Numbered from the stretch's first letter, positions 16,945-27,420 are shown. The stretch is 42,944 nucleotides of DNA from JAMCRM01 sp041685075 (GCA_041685075.1 JAWLGN010000008.1:1-42944), one strand, 5' to 3'. Numbers and translations: made by a program. Notes: generated by a model from the sequence alone, not told the origin.

Positions 16945-18135
16945 ATGCTGTTGCGAACGGCCCTGATCCTGGCGGCCGCGTGCGCCATGCTTGCGGGCGC
17001 CGAGTACTTTCCGCCTCCCGACAGCCAGGGCGGCTGGAGGCGGCCGGACTCCGCTGAGCATGCGCGGCGAGTGGCCGGCATCGACCCGGAACAACTCGAC
17101 CGCGTGTTCCATTACATCCAGCGCAATACCAAGAACGGAGGCCTGCTGGTGGCGCGGCGCGGGTGGCTGGTCTACGAACGCTACTTCGGGCGCGCCAGCC
17201 GGGAGGCCATGCCCAATACCGCTTCCTGCGGAAAATCCTTCACCAGCATTGCCGTGGGTATCCTGCTGGCGCGCTACCCGGAGTTGTTTCCCGAGGGGCT
17301 GGACCAGAAGATCTGGCGGAGGGAGTACCTGCCGCCGGAGGCCTTTCCGCCCAGCGATCCGCTGAAGCTGGATATTCGGCTGGGACAGACGTTGGCCATG
17401 ACCGCGGGTATCCGCGGCAATAACCCCGGCTGGGTGCGGGGCAGGGAAGTGCGGCTCGATCCGGCGGGGCCCGACGGCTGGCAGGCCATGATCGATGAAG
17501 CGGCGCTCGGCAACACTACCGGGGAGTTGAGCACGGTGAAGCTGTGGGCGAGGCCCGGCGAAGGCTATTCTTACTCCACCGCCTCCATTCACCTGGCCTC
17601 CATGGTGGTGCGGCATGTTTCGGGAATGGAACTGGAAGAATTCATCCGGGAGCACCTGGCCAAGCCCATCGGGTGGGGGCGCTTCGAGTGGGGCTACCGC
17701 CTCCCGGAAGTGCGGCACACGCCGGGCGGCGGCGGTATTGCGCCGCGCGCCACCGATATGCTGCGGTTCGCTTACCTGCTGTTGCGCGAAGGGCGGTGGG
17801 GCGAGAGGAAGGTGGTGCCGGCCTGGTACGTGCGGCACTGCGGGAAGCCCTCCCGGTTCAATCCGCATGCGCCGGTGAGCCTGGCTTTCGACGTGAACGG
17901 CGACGGACACGCGCCCGGCCTGCCGCGGGATGCCTTCTGGAAGCGCGGATCGGGAGGGCACTGCTTTTACGTGGTGCCATCGCTCGACCTGGTGGTGTGG
18001 AAACTCGGAGGCCGGGACGGACAGTACGGGCCGGGACCTGCGCATCCTTCGCGCGCCGGGTGGAAGGCTTCGGTGAACGACGACGAGGCGGCTATCGGCA
18101 CTCTCGAATGGGTACTCCGGGCGGTAATCGAGTAG
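16945..18135 (+). CDS. Secreted serine hydrolase (class C beta-lactamase fold)
   Basis: A 396-residue exported protein of the beta-lactamase/esterase/DD-peptidase superfamily. A signal peptide (TALILAAACAMLAGA) precedes the catalytic SxxK motif, Ser94-Cys-Gly-Lys97 in NTASCGKSFTS. The second motif is GYSYSTAS near 207-214, where the family Tyr-x-Asn is not strictly kept, and GSGGH (335-339) matches the third (H/K)-x-G region. Activity could be esterase or peptidase; true beta-lactamase action is not implied. GGAGG at 16940-16944 directly abuts ATG 16945 but is 6 nt before an in-frame TTG at 16951, so the real start may be that TTG. Confidence 0.85.
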   Translation: MLLRTALILAAACAMLAGAEYFPPPDSQGGWRRPDSAEHARRVAGIDPEQLDRVFHYIQRNTKNGGLLVARRGWLVYERYFGRASREAMPNTASCGKSFTSIAVGILLARYPELFPEGLDQKIWRREYLPPEAFPPSDPLKLDIRLGQTLAMTAGIRGNNPGWVRGREVRLDPAGPDGWQAMIDEAALGNTTGELSTVKLWARPGEGYSYSTASIHLASMVVRHVSGMELEEFIREHLAKPIGWGRFEWGYRLPEVRHTPGGGGIAPRATDMLRFAYLLLREGRWGERKVVPAWYVRHCGKPSRFNPHAPVSLAFDVNGDGHAPGLPRDAFWKRGSGGHCFYVVPSLDLVVWKLGGRDGQYGPGPAHPSRAGWKASVNDDEAAIGTLEWVLRAVIE

Positions 18136-18228
18136 CTGCCGGAGGCGTGGAAAAGCCCCCTGTTTTGTCTACGGTAAATTCACCAGAGCCTTTACTTTCT
18201 GTGTCTTAAGGTGGTAGCCTGAGTATCT

Positions 18229-18234
18229 TATAAT
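18229..18234 (+). promoter_or_regulatory. Consensus TATAAT overlapping the phosphorylase start codon
   Basis: A perfect TATAAT ends within the ATG of the phosphorylase gene. No good -35 lies 16-18 nt upstream and no Shine-Dalgarno sequence is correctly spaced for the ATG. It could be a chance match or a promoter for a shorter transcript whose activity would not include this start codon. Confidence 0.25.
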
Positions 18235-19537
18235 GCGCACAGTCGACTTGATCCAGCGGAAGCGGGACGGAGGAGAACTCACTCCGGACGAAATCGAGTA
18301 CTTGGTCGATGGCTATACCCGGGGCGATATCCCGGATTACCAGATGTCCGCGTTTCTCATGGCGACCTATTTCAGCTCCATGACGGACCGCGAGGTGAGC
18401 CGCCTGACCGAGTGCATGCTGCGCTCCGGTGAATCGGTGGATCTGTCGGATATTCCGGGCATCAAGGTGGGGAAGCACTCCACCGGAGGCGTCGGCGATA
18501 AGACCAGCCTGATTGTGGCGCCGCTGGCTGCCGCCGCGGGAGTCGTGGTGCCGATGACGGCCAGCCGCGCGCTGAGCCATACCGGCGGCACTATCGACAA
18601 GCTGGAATCCATCCCCGGCTTCCGCGTGGATTACACGCCGGAAGAGTATAAGCAACAGTTGCGGGAGATCGGGCTGTGCTTCATCGGGCAAACCGATCGG
18701 CTGGCGCCGGCCGATGGCCGCCTGTTTTCGCTGCGCGACGTTACCGGCACGGTGGAATCCATTCCGCTGATCGCCTCCTCGGTGATGTCCAAGAAACTGG
18801 CGGAGGGATTGGACGCGCTGGTACTGGACGTGAAGGTGGGGAGCGGCGCCTTCATCAAGCGGCAGGTGGATGCGCGCCGGCTGGCCCAGATGATGGTGGG
18901 GATCGGGCGTCGCGTGGACAAGCGCGTGCAGGCGCTCATCACCGATATGAACCAGCCCCTGGGTTTCGCGGTGGGCAATGCCCTGGAAGTGATGGAGGCC
19001 TCCCAGACGTTGCAGAACGCCGGGCCGCCGGATCTTACCCGGCTTTCGCTCGAGCTGGCCGCGCGCATGATTTATCTGGGCCAGAAGGCGGCATCGCTGG
19101 AGGAGGCGCGCCGCACCGCCGAGCATGCGCTGGTGGACGGTTCCGGTTATCGCAAGCTCAAGGAAGCCATCCAGGCGCAGGGCGGCAACCCGCAGTCGCT
19201 CGACAAGTTCGAACTGCTGCCCAACGCTACCGGAGTACGGGAGGTGGCATCTCCCCGCGCGGGTTATGTCAGCGTGATCGACGCGGCTTACATCGGGCAT
19301 GCAGCGAACATGATCGGCGCAGGGCGCGATCACAGGGACGCGGTCATCGATCCCGCGGTGGGAGTGATTCTGGAAGTCAAGGTCGGGGAAAAAGTGGAGG
19401 CCGGATCCGTGCTCTGCCGGCTCTACTACACCAATCAGGAGCGGGTGGAAGAGGCCGCCGGGCTGGTCGAAGATGCGTTCCGCATTTCCGCGCAGCGGCC
19501 GGAGGATAGAGAACTGATCCTCGAAGTAGTGAGCTGA
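18233..19537 (+). CDS. Pyrimidine-nucleoside/thymidine phosphorylase
   Basis: This cytoplasmic enzyme splits thymidine, deoxyuridine or uridine with phosphate to base and (deoxy)ribose-1-phosphate. The 434 residues match the family: MRTVDLIQRKRDGGELTPDE at the start, KHSTGGVGDKTSL (phosphate-binding loop), SHTGGTIDKLESIPGF, LDVKVGSGAF and the C-terminal GVILEVKVGEKVEAGS domain. The usual MSGRGLGHTGG segment reads MTASRALSHTGG here, a modest deviation. The family start is at this ATG; upstream in-frame there is a stop at 18215. It is the first gene of a nucleoside salvage operon; PyNP and DeoA types cannot be separated by eye. Confidence 0.93.
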   Translation: MRTVDLIQRKRDGGELTPDEIEYLVDGYTRGDIPDYQMSAFLMATYFSSMTDREVSRLTECMLRSGESVDLSDIPGIKVGKHSTGGVGDKTSLIVAPLAAAAGVVVPMTASRALSHTGGTIDKLESIPGFRVDYTPEEYKQQLREIGLCFIGQTDRLAPADGRLFSLRDVTGTVESIPLIASSVMSKKLAEGLDALVLDVKVGSGAFIKRQVDARRLAQMMVGIGRRVDKRVQALITDMNQPLGFAVGNALEVMEASQTLQNAGPPDLTRLSLELAARMIYLGQKAASLEEARRTAEHALVDGSGYRKLKEAIQAQGGNPQSLDKFELLPNATGVREVASPRAGYVSVIDAAYIGHAANMIGAGRDHRDAVIDPAVGVILEVKVGEKVEAGSVLCRLYYTNQERVEEAAGLVEDAFRISAQRPEDRELILEVVS

Positions 19538-20761
19538 ATGGGCCGGCTCACGGGCCTGATCGGTATCGCGATTATCCTAACGGCGGCCTGGCTGATTTCC
19601 GTAAACCGCCGCGCCATCCGGTCGCGGGTTCTCCTCTGGGGCCTGGCCCTGCAATTCGGTTTCGCCCTGCTGGTGCTGAAGACCAGCTTCGGCAGAGTAT
19701 TCCAGTGGATCGGCACGGGGGTCGAGGCCATGCTGGAGTACGCCGAGGCGGGCAGCCAGTTCGTCTTCGGCCCTTTGGGCGCCAAGTCCGGCGCTTTCGG
19801 CGTGGTCTTCGCCTTCCAGGTGCTGCCGATCGTCATCTTCATCGCCTCGTTCTTCTCGATCCTGTACTACCTGGGGGTGATGCAGTGGGTCGTGCGGGGC
19901 ATGGCGGTAGTGATGCAGCGCGTCATGGGGGCCAGCGGCGCGGAGTCCACCAGCGTGGCGGCCAGCATCTTCATGGGCCATACGGAAGCGCCCCTCACCA
20001 TCCGGCCGTTTCTTCCCGGGCTGACGCGCTCGGAGCTGTTCACCATCATGGTGGCGGGGATGGCGCACGTTTCGGGCGCCGTCATGGCCGCGTACGTGAA
20101 GATTGCGGGCGTAGAGATCCGCCACCTGCTGACGGCCGTGATCATGACCGCGCCCGCCAGCATTATGCTGGCCAAGATGTTCTACCCGGAGGTGGATAAA
20201 CCCGCCACCCTGGGGAAGGTCGAGGTCACCATCGAGAAGACCGCGGTGAACGTCATCGACGCGGCGGCGCAGGGCGCGGCCGACGGGCTGCGGCTGGCGC
20301 TGAACATCGCCGGCATGCTGATCGCGTTTCTGGCGCTCATCGCCATGTTCAATGGACTGCTCGGCTGGGCCCACACGCTGCCCGGCATGGGCTGGATGCC
20401 GGAATCGATGCAGCAGATCTTCGGGGTGCTGTTCGCCCCGGTGGCGTGGATGATGGGGGTGAGCTGGAACGACGCCGCGGCGGTGGGCAACCTGTTGGGC
20501 ACCCGGCTGGTGCTGAACGAATTCGTGGCCTTTCTGGACCTGGCGAAGATCAGCGTCGCGCTCGATCCGCGCTCCTTCACCATCGCCACCTACGCGCTGT
20601 GCGGGTTTGCCAACTTCAGCTCCATTGCGATTCTGATCGGCGGGATCGGGACGCTGGCACCCACCCGCAAATCGGACGTAGCGCGGCTGGGGTTGAAGTC
20701 CGTGGTGGCGGGGTCCATGGCCAACTTCATGTCCGCCTGCATTGCGGGGATGCTCCTATGA
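19538..20761 (+). CDS. Concentrative nucleoside transporter (NupC/CNT family)
   Basis: A 407-residue polytopic inner-membrane symporter for nucleosides, driven by sodium or protons. Visible are the N-terminal helix pair (LTGLIGIAIILTAAWLISV, VLLWGLALQFGFALLVL), the conserved VFGPLGAKSGAFGVVFAFQVLPIVIFIASFFSILYYLGVMQW region, MGASGAESTSVAASIFMGHTEAPL (substrate-binding hairpin), TIMVAGMAHVSGAVMAAYV and the C-terminal GTRLVLNEFVAF and CGFANFSSIAI. The start ATG directly follows the phosphorylase stop codon and its own end overlaps the purine phosphorylase start, so the genes are coupled. It probably brings in the substrates used by its neighbours. Confidence 0.93.
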   Translation: MGRLTGLIGIAIILTAAWLISVNRRAIRSRVLLWGLALQFGFALLVLKTSFGRVFQWIGTGVEAMLEYAEAGSQFVFGPLGAKSGAFGVVFAFQVLPIVIFIASFFSILYYLGVMQWVVRGMAVVMQRVMGASGAESTSVAASIFMGHTEAPLTIRPFLPGLTRSELFTIMVAGMAHVSGAVMAAYVKIAGVEIRHLLTAVIMTAPASIMLAKMFYPEVDKPATLGKVEVTIEKTAVNVIDAAAQGAADGLRLALNIAGMLIAFLALIAMFNGLLGWAHTLPGMGWMPESMQQIFGVLFAPVAWMMGVSWNDAAAVGNLLGTRLVLNEFVAFLDLAKISVALDPRSFTIATYALCGFANFSSIAILIGGIGTLAPTRKSDVARLGLKSVVAGSMANFMSACIAGMLL

Positions 20762-21579
20762 CGATGCAGCAGATTCAGGAAGCCCGTGAGTACATCGAAT
20801 CGCGCACGCCGGTGCGGCCGCGCGCGGCGGTGGTGCTGGGCAGCGGGCTGGGCGGTTTCGCCGGGGAACTGGCGGAGCGCGTGGAGGTCCTGTACGCGGA
20901 GATCCCTCACTGGCCCTGCTCGACGGCCGTGGGCCACGCGGGAAGGCTGATTATCGGCACGCTTGCGGGGTTGCCGGTGGCGGTGCTATCCGGCCGCGCG
21001 CACCTCTACGAAGGCTATACGCCGCAGCAGGTGGTCTTCGGAGTGCGGGTGATGGCGAGCCTGGGGGTGCGGTCCCTGGTCTTCACCAACGCGGCGGGGG
21101 GCATCAATCTTTCGCTCGAGCGCGGCGGGTTGGTGCTCATTTCGGACCACATCAACCTGCAAGGGTCCAATCCGCTGGTGGGTCCCAACGAAGAGGCGCT
21201 CGGCCCGCGCTTTCCGGATATGAGCGAAGCCTACTCGCGGCGCTATCGCGAGATCGCGCGCGAGGTTGCCCGCGAGCTTTCGATTCCGCTGCTGGAAGGC
21301 GTCTACGCAGCCGTGCTGGGACCGAGCTATGAAACCCCCGCGGAGATCCGCTACCTGCGCACCATCGGGGCGGACGTGGTGGGGATGTCCACGGTGCCGG
21401 AGGTGATCGCGGCCAACCACATGGGGGTGCCCTGTCTGGCGATTTCCTGCGTCACCAACATGGCCGCGGGGGTGCTGCCGCAGAAGATCCGCCACGAGGA
21501 GGTGCTGGAGACCGGCGCCGCCGTGCGGGAGACCCTGGCCGCGCTGCTCAAGGCCGTGCTGCCGCGCCTGGAGGCCTGA
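20758..21579 (+). CDS. Purine-nucleoside phosphorylase (trimeric type)
   Basis: A 273-residue cytoplasmic enzyme converting purine nucleosides and phosphate to base and (deoxy)ribose-1-phosphate. The trimeric-PNP motifs are clear: VVLGSGLGGFA, LSGRAHLYEGYTP (phosphate site), TNAAGGIN, GVYAAVLGPSYETPAEIR, GADVVGMSTVPEVIAA and SCVTNMAAG. The Glu in ETPAE and Asn in VTNMAAG correspond to residues that select 6-oxopurines such as inosine and guanosine. ATG 20758 overlaps the transporter stop (ATGA); a second in-frame ATG at 20764 is an alternative. Its stop overlaps the next start as TGATG. Confidence 0.93.
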   Translation: MTMQQIQEAREYIESRTPVRPRAAVVLGSGLGGFAGELAERVEVLYAEIPHWPCSTAVGHAGRLIIGTLAGLPVAVLSGRAHLYEGYTPQQVVFGVRVMASLGVRSLVFTNAAGGINLSLERGGLVLISDHINLQGSNPLVGPNEEALGPRFPDMSEAYSRRYREIAREVARELSIPLLEGVYAAVLGPSYETPAEIRYLRTIGADVVGMSTVPEVIAANHMGVPCLAISCVTNMAAGVLPQKIRHEEVLETGAAVRETLAALLKAVLPRLEA

Positions 21580-21962
21580 TGGATGCGCTGGTCGAGGCCG
21601 CGCTGGGCGCCCGCAAGCACGCCCACGCGCCGTTTTCGGGCTTCCGGGTGGGCGCCGCGGTGGAGGATGCCGAAGGACGCATCCACACCGGCTGCAACGT
21701 GGAGAACGCCACCTACGGCCTGACCATCTGCGCCGAGCGCGTGGCGATATTCAAGGCGCTCTCCGAAGGCGCGCGCCAGTTCCGGCGGATCGCGGTAGCG
21801 GCCGATACGGACCTCCTTACGCCTCCCTGCGGCGCTTGCCGGCAGATCCTTTGGGAGTTCTGCGGCGACGCCGAACTGGTGCTGGCGAACCCGCGCGGCG
21901 CAACCGAAATCCTGCGCCTGCGCGATCTCTTCCCGAGACCTTTCGATGCGAGTTATCTATAG
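21579..21962 (+). CDS. cdd: Cytidine deaminase
   Basis: A 127-residue, homotetramer-type cytidine deaminase that makes uridine from cytidine, feeding the phosphorylase at the head of the operon. Zinc-site motifs are TICAERVAIFKAL (Cys ligand and catalytic Glu in CAE) and TPPCGACRQILWEF (PCxxC). The N-terminus has AHAPFSGFRVGAAV and GCNVENATYG, both family hallmarks. GGAGG lies 4 nt before ATG 21579, which overlaps the preceding stop as TGATG. The last 17 bp overlap the amidohydrolase start. Confidence 0.95.
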   Translation: MDALVEAALGARKHAHAPFSGFRVGAAVEDAEGRIHTGCNVENATYGLTICAERVAIFKALSEGARQFRRIAVAADTDLLTPPCGACRQILWEFCGDAELVLANPRGATEILRLRDLFPRPFDASYL

Positions 21963-23310
21963 CCTTTTGCTGGCGGTCTGCGCGCTGGCCGCCGAGCCGG
22001 CCGACTGGATCTGGAGCGCGCGCTACGTGGTGACGATGGATGCGGCGCGACGCGTCATCGCCGACGGCGCGGTGGCGGTGCGGGGTGAGCGCATCCTGGC
22101 GGTGGGGCCGCGCGCGGAGATCGAGCGGCGCTTCCAGGCGCGCCGGCGGCTGGACCGCGGCGAAGCCGTCATCCTCCCCGGCTTCGTCAACACCCACGCA
22201 CACGCCGCCATGTCGCTGTTCCGCGGGCTGGCAGACGACCTGCCGCTTCAGGAGTGGCTCGAGCAGCACATCTTCCCCGCCGAAGCCAAACACGTGGATC
22301 GCGACTTCGTGCGCTGGGGCACGCGCCTGGCGTGCCTGGAGATGATGCTGGCCGGCGTCACCACCTACGCAGATATGTATTACTTCGAGGATGTGGTGGC
22401 GGAGGCGACCCAGGAGGCAGGCATGCGCGGCGTGCTGGGCCAGACCGTGATCCGCTTCCCCGCGCCGGACCACAAGACGCCCGCTGATGCGCTGGCCTTT
22501 ACCCGGCGCTTTCTGGAGCGCTTCCGGAACCACCCGCTCGTCACCGCGGCGGTGGCGCCGCACGCCGTCTACACCAACGACGACGATACCCTGGTGGCCT
22601 GCCGCAAGCTGGCCGGCCGCTATGACGCGCCGCTCATCATCCATCTTTCCGAAACGGAGCGCGAAAACAGCGAGCTGCGGGCCGCCCGCGGCAAGACCCC
22701 TACGCAATTGCTCGATAGCCTGGGGGTGCTCTCGGGCCGCACGCTGGCGGCGCACGGCGTGTGGCTGGAGGAGGCCGACCTGCGCACCCTGGCGGAACGC
22801 AAGGTGGGGGTGGCGCACTGCCCGTCGAGCAACATGAAGCTCGCCAGCGGCATCGCGCCGGTGACCCGCATGCTCGAGCTGGGTATGGCGGTAGGGCTGG
22901 GCACCGATGGACCGGCGGGCAGCAACAACGATTTCGACCTGCTTGAAGAGGCGGACCTGGCGGCCAAGCTGCAGAAAGTGACGCGGCGCAACCCGCAGGC
23001 GCTGCCGGCCGCCCAGGCGCTGGAGATGCTCACCATCGGTGGGGCGCGCGCGCTGGGGTTGGAAGATGAAATCGGCTCGCTCGAAAACGGCAAGAGGGCC
23101 GACCTGATCGTCATGCGGCTGGATGCGCCCCGCGCCGTGCCGGTCTACAACGTGGTCTCCCAGGTCATCTACGCGCTGAAGGGAGCGGACGTGCGGGATG
23201 TGATGGTGAACGGCCGGCCCATCGTCGAAGACAGAAGGCCCCTGACGCTCGACGCCGCGGCCGTTATGCAGAAGGCCGCGGAGTACCGGCTGCGGGTGAG
23301 CGCGAGATAA
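21946..23310 (+). CDS. MtaD/SAH-deaminase-like amidohydrolase with signal peptide
   Basis: A 454-residue metal-dependent amidohydrolase of the adenosine/S-adenosylhomocysteine/5'-methylthioadenosine deaminase-chlorohydrolase group. Metal motifs are GFVNTHAHAAMS (HxH), IIHLSETE, LAAHGVWL (His) and GTDGPAGSNN (Asp). Residues 1-16 (MRVIYSLLLAVCALAA) look like a cleavable signal peptide, unusual for this cytoplasmic family, after which EPADWIWSARYVVTMD begins the normal fold. If exported, it would deaminate adenosine-type compounds outside the inner membrane before uptake by the NupC protein encoded upstream. It overlaps cdd by 17 bp and its stop abuts the convergent ABC-F gene with no gap. Confidence 0.88.
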   Translation: MRVIYSLLLAVCALAAEPADWIWSARYVVTMDAARRVIADGAVAVRGERILAVGPRAEIERRFQARRRLDRGEAVILPGFVNTHAHAAMSLFRGLADDLPLQEWLEQHIFPAEAKHVDRDFVRWGTRLACLEMMLAGVTTYADMYYFEDVVAEATQEAGMRGVLGQTVIRFPAPDHKTPADALAFTRRFLERFRNHPLVTAAVAPHAVYTNDDDTLVACRKLAGRYDAPLIIHLSETERENSELRAARGKTPTQLLDSLGVLSGRTLAAHGVWLEEADLRTLAERKVGVAHCPSSNMKLASGIAPVTRMLELGMAVGLGTDGPAGSNNDFDLLEEADLAAKLQKVTRRNPQALPAAQALEMLTIGGARALGLEDEIGSLENGKRADLIVMRLDAPRAVPVYNVVSQVIYALKGADVRDVMVNGRPIVEDRRPLTLDAAAVMQKAAEYRLRVSAR

Positions 23311-25119
<1,809 letters not shown>

Positions 25120-25290
25120 GAATTTTCAGGATAGCAGCGGCGCGACAGCCGCCGTTCAGGCCCTAAATGCGCCGTACAACCGCCAGGAGATACATTTGAA
25201 CGGCATTTCGTGGCGTCGAACGCCGCCGCCACCCTATACTGGCCCCACGCACGTATTGCGACTGGGTTGCACCCGGAGGGAATTCAAGAG

Positions 25291-27390
25291 ATGCACAAGC
25301 CGATCAAGTACCTGGAAAAAGCTCTGACGTATGCCGCCGGAGCGGCGTGGGTCGTCTACGACCGCACGGTGAACGTCAGGCCGCGCCCGTCATTCACGCC
25401 ACGATGGTCCGACACGCCGCTGCTCAAATCGTGGGAGAAGATGAAGCCGACGCTCGGCTGGCCGCGGGAAACCGACTCACTCTGTCCCAAGTGCGTTCCG
25501 GAGATCCGCAAGGAAATTCTCGACGGCAAGAAGCCTGTATCTGTGTTGTTGAACGAAAAGGTGGGGGAGATCAAGGCGCAGATCATCGAGCGCGACGGGA
25601 AGATCATGATGGTCAAGGACTGCCCCAAGCACGGGCATTTCGAAGACGTCATGTCGATCGACCCGATCTTTTACCGGCACCTGGAGGAGAGCTTTCCGGG
25701 GCGCGACATCCGGGCGCACAACGACGCCAAGCTGCACAACCACGGCTCCAGCACCGTAACCCACGGCCGCGGTTCGGTCCTCACCATCGACCTGACCAAC
25801 CGCTGCAACATGATGTGCGACCCGTGCTTCATGGACGCCAACCAGGTGGGGTTCGTTCACGAACTGACGTGGGAAGAGATCAAGACGCTGCTGGACAACG
25901 CCATCACCGTCAAGCCCAAGCGGCAGATGTCGGTGCAGTATTCGGGCGGGGAGCCGACGCTCTCGCCCCACTTCCTGGATGCCATACGCTACGCCCGCAA
26001 GGTGGGCTACAACAGCGTGCAGGCGGCCACCAACGGCATTGAATTCGCCAAGCGGCCGGACTTCTGCCGGGAGGCGGCCGAGGCAGGGCTGCGCTATGCC
26101 TACCTCCAGTTCGACGGCATCGGCAATGCCGCCAACGAGCATCGCAAGGTGGGGAACCTGTTCGACGTGAAGCTGCGGGCCATCGAGAACCTGCACGCCG
26201 CTGGGGTGGACATCGTCCCGGTGATCACCATCGTGAACGGCATCAACAACGAGCAGGTGGGGCGGGTCGTGCAGTTCGCGCTGGACAACCCGACCAAGAT
26301 CCCCTTCCTGGCCTTCCAGCCGGTTTCCTTCACCGGCCGTGACGAAGCCATCACCGACGAGCGGCGCAAGGCGCAGCGCTACACGCTCTCGCACCTGGCT
26401 CACGACGTGAAGAAGCAGACGGGGCTCGGCGAGCCGGCGCGCGACTGGTTCCCCATCTCCTTCATGAGCACCTTCTCCGACTGGTCCGACCTGGTGCATG
26501 GCCCGCAGGCCGATTGGGGACAGTTGAGTTGCGGCTGCCATCCCAATTGCGGTGTCGGGATGGCCATCATGGTCGACAAGCACACCAAGGAAGCCGCGCC
26601 GGTGACCGCCTTCCTCAACGGCGACCAACTGGCCCGCGATGTGATGCGCATCAACGACGCCGCGCGGGACAAGTGGTTGTCCATAATCGGGATGGCTCTG
26701 GCGGTGGCGCGCAACTACAATCCCTTCAATGCCCCCACCCACTTCAAGCTCAGCGACATGCTGCGGAAATTCGATAAGACTTTCGGGGCCACCGGGAAGA
26801 ACTACGGCAAAGTGGGAGCCGACCGCACCCTCGACGACATCCAGCGCCGCCGCGCGGACCGCTGGAATTTCCTCCTGATCGCCGGCATGTGGTTTCAAGA
26901 TCTATACAACTACGATTTCCGCCGTACCGAACAATGCATCATTCCGTATGCGACCCAGCAGGGAGAAATATCGTTTTGTGCTTATAATACAGGTATAGGG
27001 TGGCGCAACATCGTTGAGAAGATGCACATGACCGCTACCCTGACCAAGTGGTACGAAGAGCACGGCCGGCACGAGATCTTCGCCGGCGGCAAGAAGGTGC
27101 CACTGGAGAGCACGGAACATTCCCTGGTGCTCAAGGACGAGATTGTGACGCGCGAGCGGCAGCAGGACCTCGACCTGATCGGGGTAGCCAAGAACGCGCG
27201 TGAAGAGAAGTTGCGGGCGCGCGCCGAACGGCAGCGGCAAGCCGAGGAGAACGCCCGCATGGCAAAGCTTTACCGGCGCGAAGTGTTGAAGGAGCCGGAA
27301 GGGCCGGAACTGGTGCAGATCCGGATGCCGGAGCCCGCCGCCGCGCCGGCCGAAGAAGAGACCGAGCAAGTCGGCTCCTTCGGCGACTGA
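25291..27390 (+). CDS. Radical SAM protein, tetraether/membrane-spanning lipid synthase (Tes/Mss)-like
   Basis: A 699-residue protein. The radical-SAM cluster motif is Cys172-x3-Cys176-x2-Cys179 in TNRCNMMCDPCF. Other landmarks are an N-terminal LCPKC (Cys65, Cys68) with KDCPKHGHF (Cys111), SVQYSGGEPTLSPHFLD, YLQFDGIG, FLAFQPVSFTGR, LSCGCHPNCG (Cys414, 416, 420) and a C-terminal EQCIIPYATQQGEISFCAYN (Cys549, Cys563). This layout, with Cys sets beyond the SAM cluster, matches my memory of archaeal tetraether synthase (MJ0619) and the bacterial membrane-spanning lipid synthases. The proposed reaction couples two lipid tails carbon-to-carbon at the membrane. The last about 85 residues are a charged tail. 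ATG 25291 is preceded by GGAGGG, 10 nt away, and a TATACT -10-like box lies at 25235-25240. Confidence 0.75.
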   Translation: MHKPIKYLEKALTYAAGAAWVVYDRTVNVRPRPSFTPRWSDTPLLKSWEKMKPTLGWPRETDSLCPKCVPEIRKEILDGKKPVSVLLNEKVGEIKAQIIERDGKIMMVKDCPKHGHFEDVMSIDPIFYRHLEESFPGRDIRAHNDAKLHNHGSSTVTHGRGSVLTIDLTNRCNMMCDPCFMDANQVGFVHELTWEEIKTLLDNAITVKPKRQMSVQYSGGEPTLSPHFLDAIRYARKVGYNSVQAATNGIEFAKRPDFCREAAEAGLRYAYLQFDGIGNAANEHRKVGNLFDVKLRAIENLHAAGVDIVPVITIVNGINNEQVGRVVQFALDNPTKIPFLAFQPVSFTGRDEAITDERRKAQRYTLSHLAHDVKKQTGLGEPARDWFPISFMSTFSDWSDLVHGPQADWGQLSCGCHPNCGVGMAIMVDKHTKEAAPVTAFLNGDQLARDVMRINDAARDKWLSIIGMALAVARNYNPFNAPTHFKLSDMLRKFDKTFGATGKNYGKVGADRTLDDIQRRRADRWNFLLIAGMWFQDLYNYDFRRTEQCIIPYATQQGEISFCAYNTGIGWRNIVEKMHMTATLTKWYEEHGRHEIFAGGKKVPLESTEHSLVLKDEIVTRERQQDLDLIGVAKNAREEKLRARAERQRQAEENARMAKLYRREVLKEPEGPELVQIRMPEPAAAPAEEETEQVGSFGD

Positions 27391-27420
27391 TATTCGAAAA
27401 GGTCTCAAACCGCAACCTGG

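Noticed and set aside
16945..18135. Antibiotic-resistance beta-lactamase.
   Set aside because: The SxxK motif shows only the broad serine-hydrolase superfamily; the second motif lacks the standard Tyr-x-Asn and nothing around it suggests resistance.
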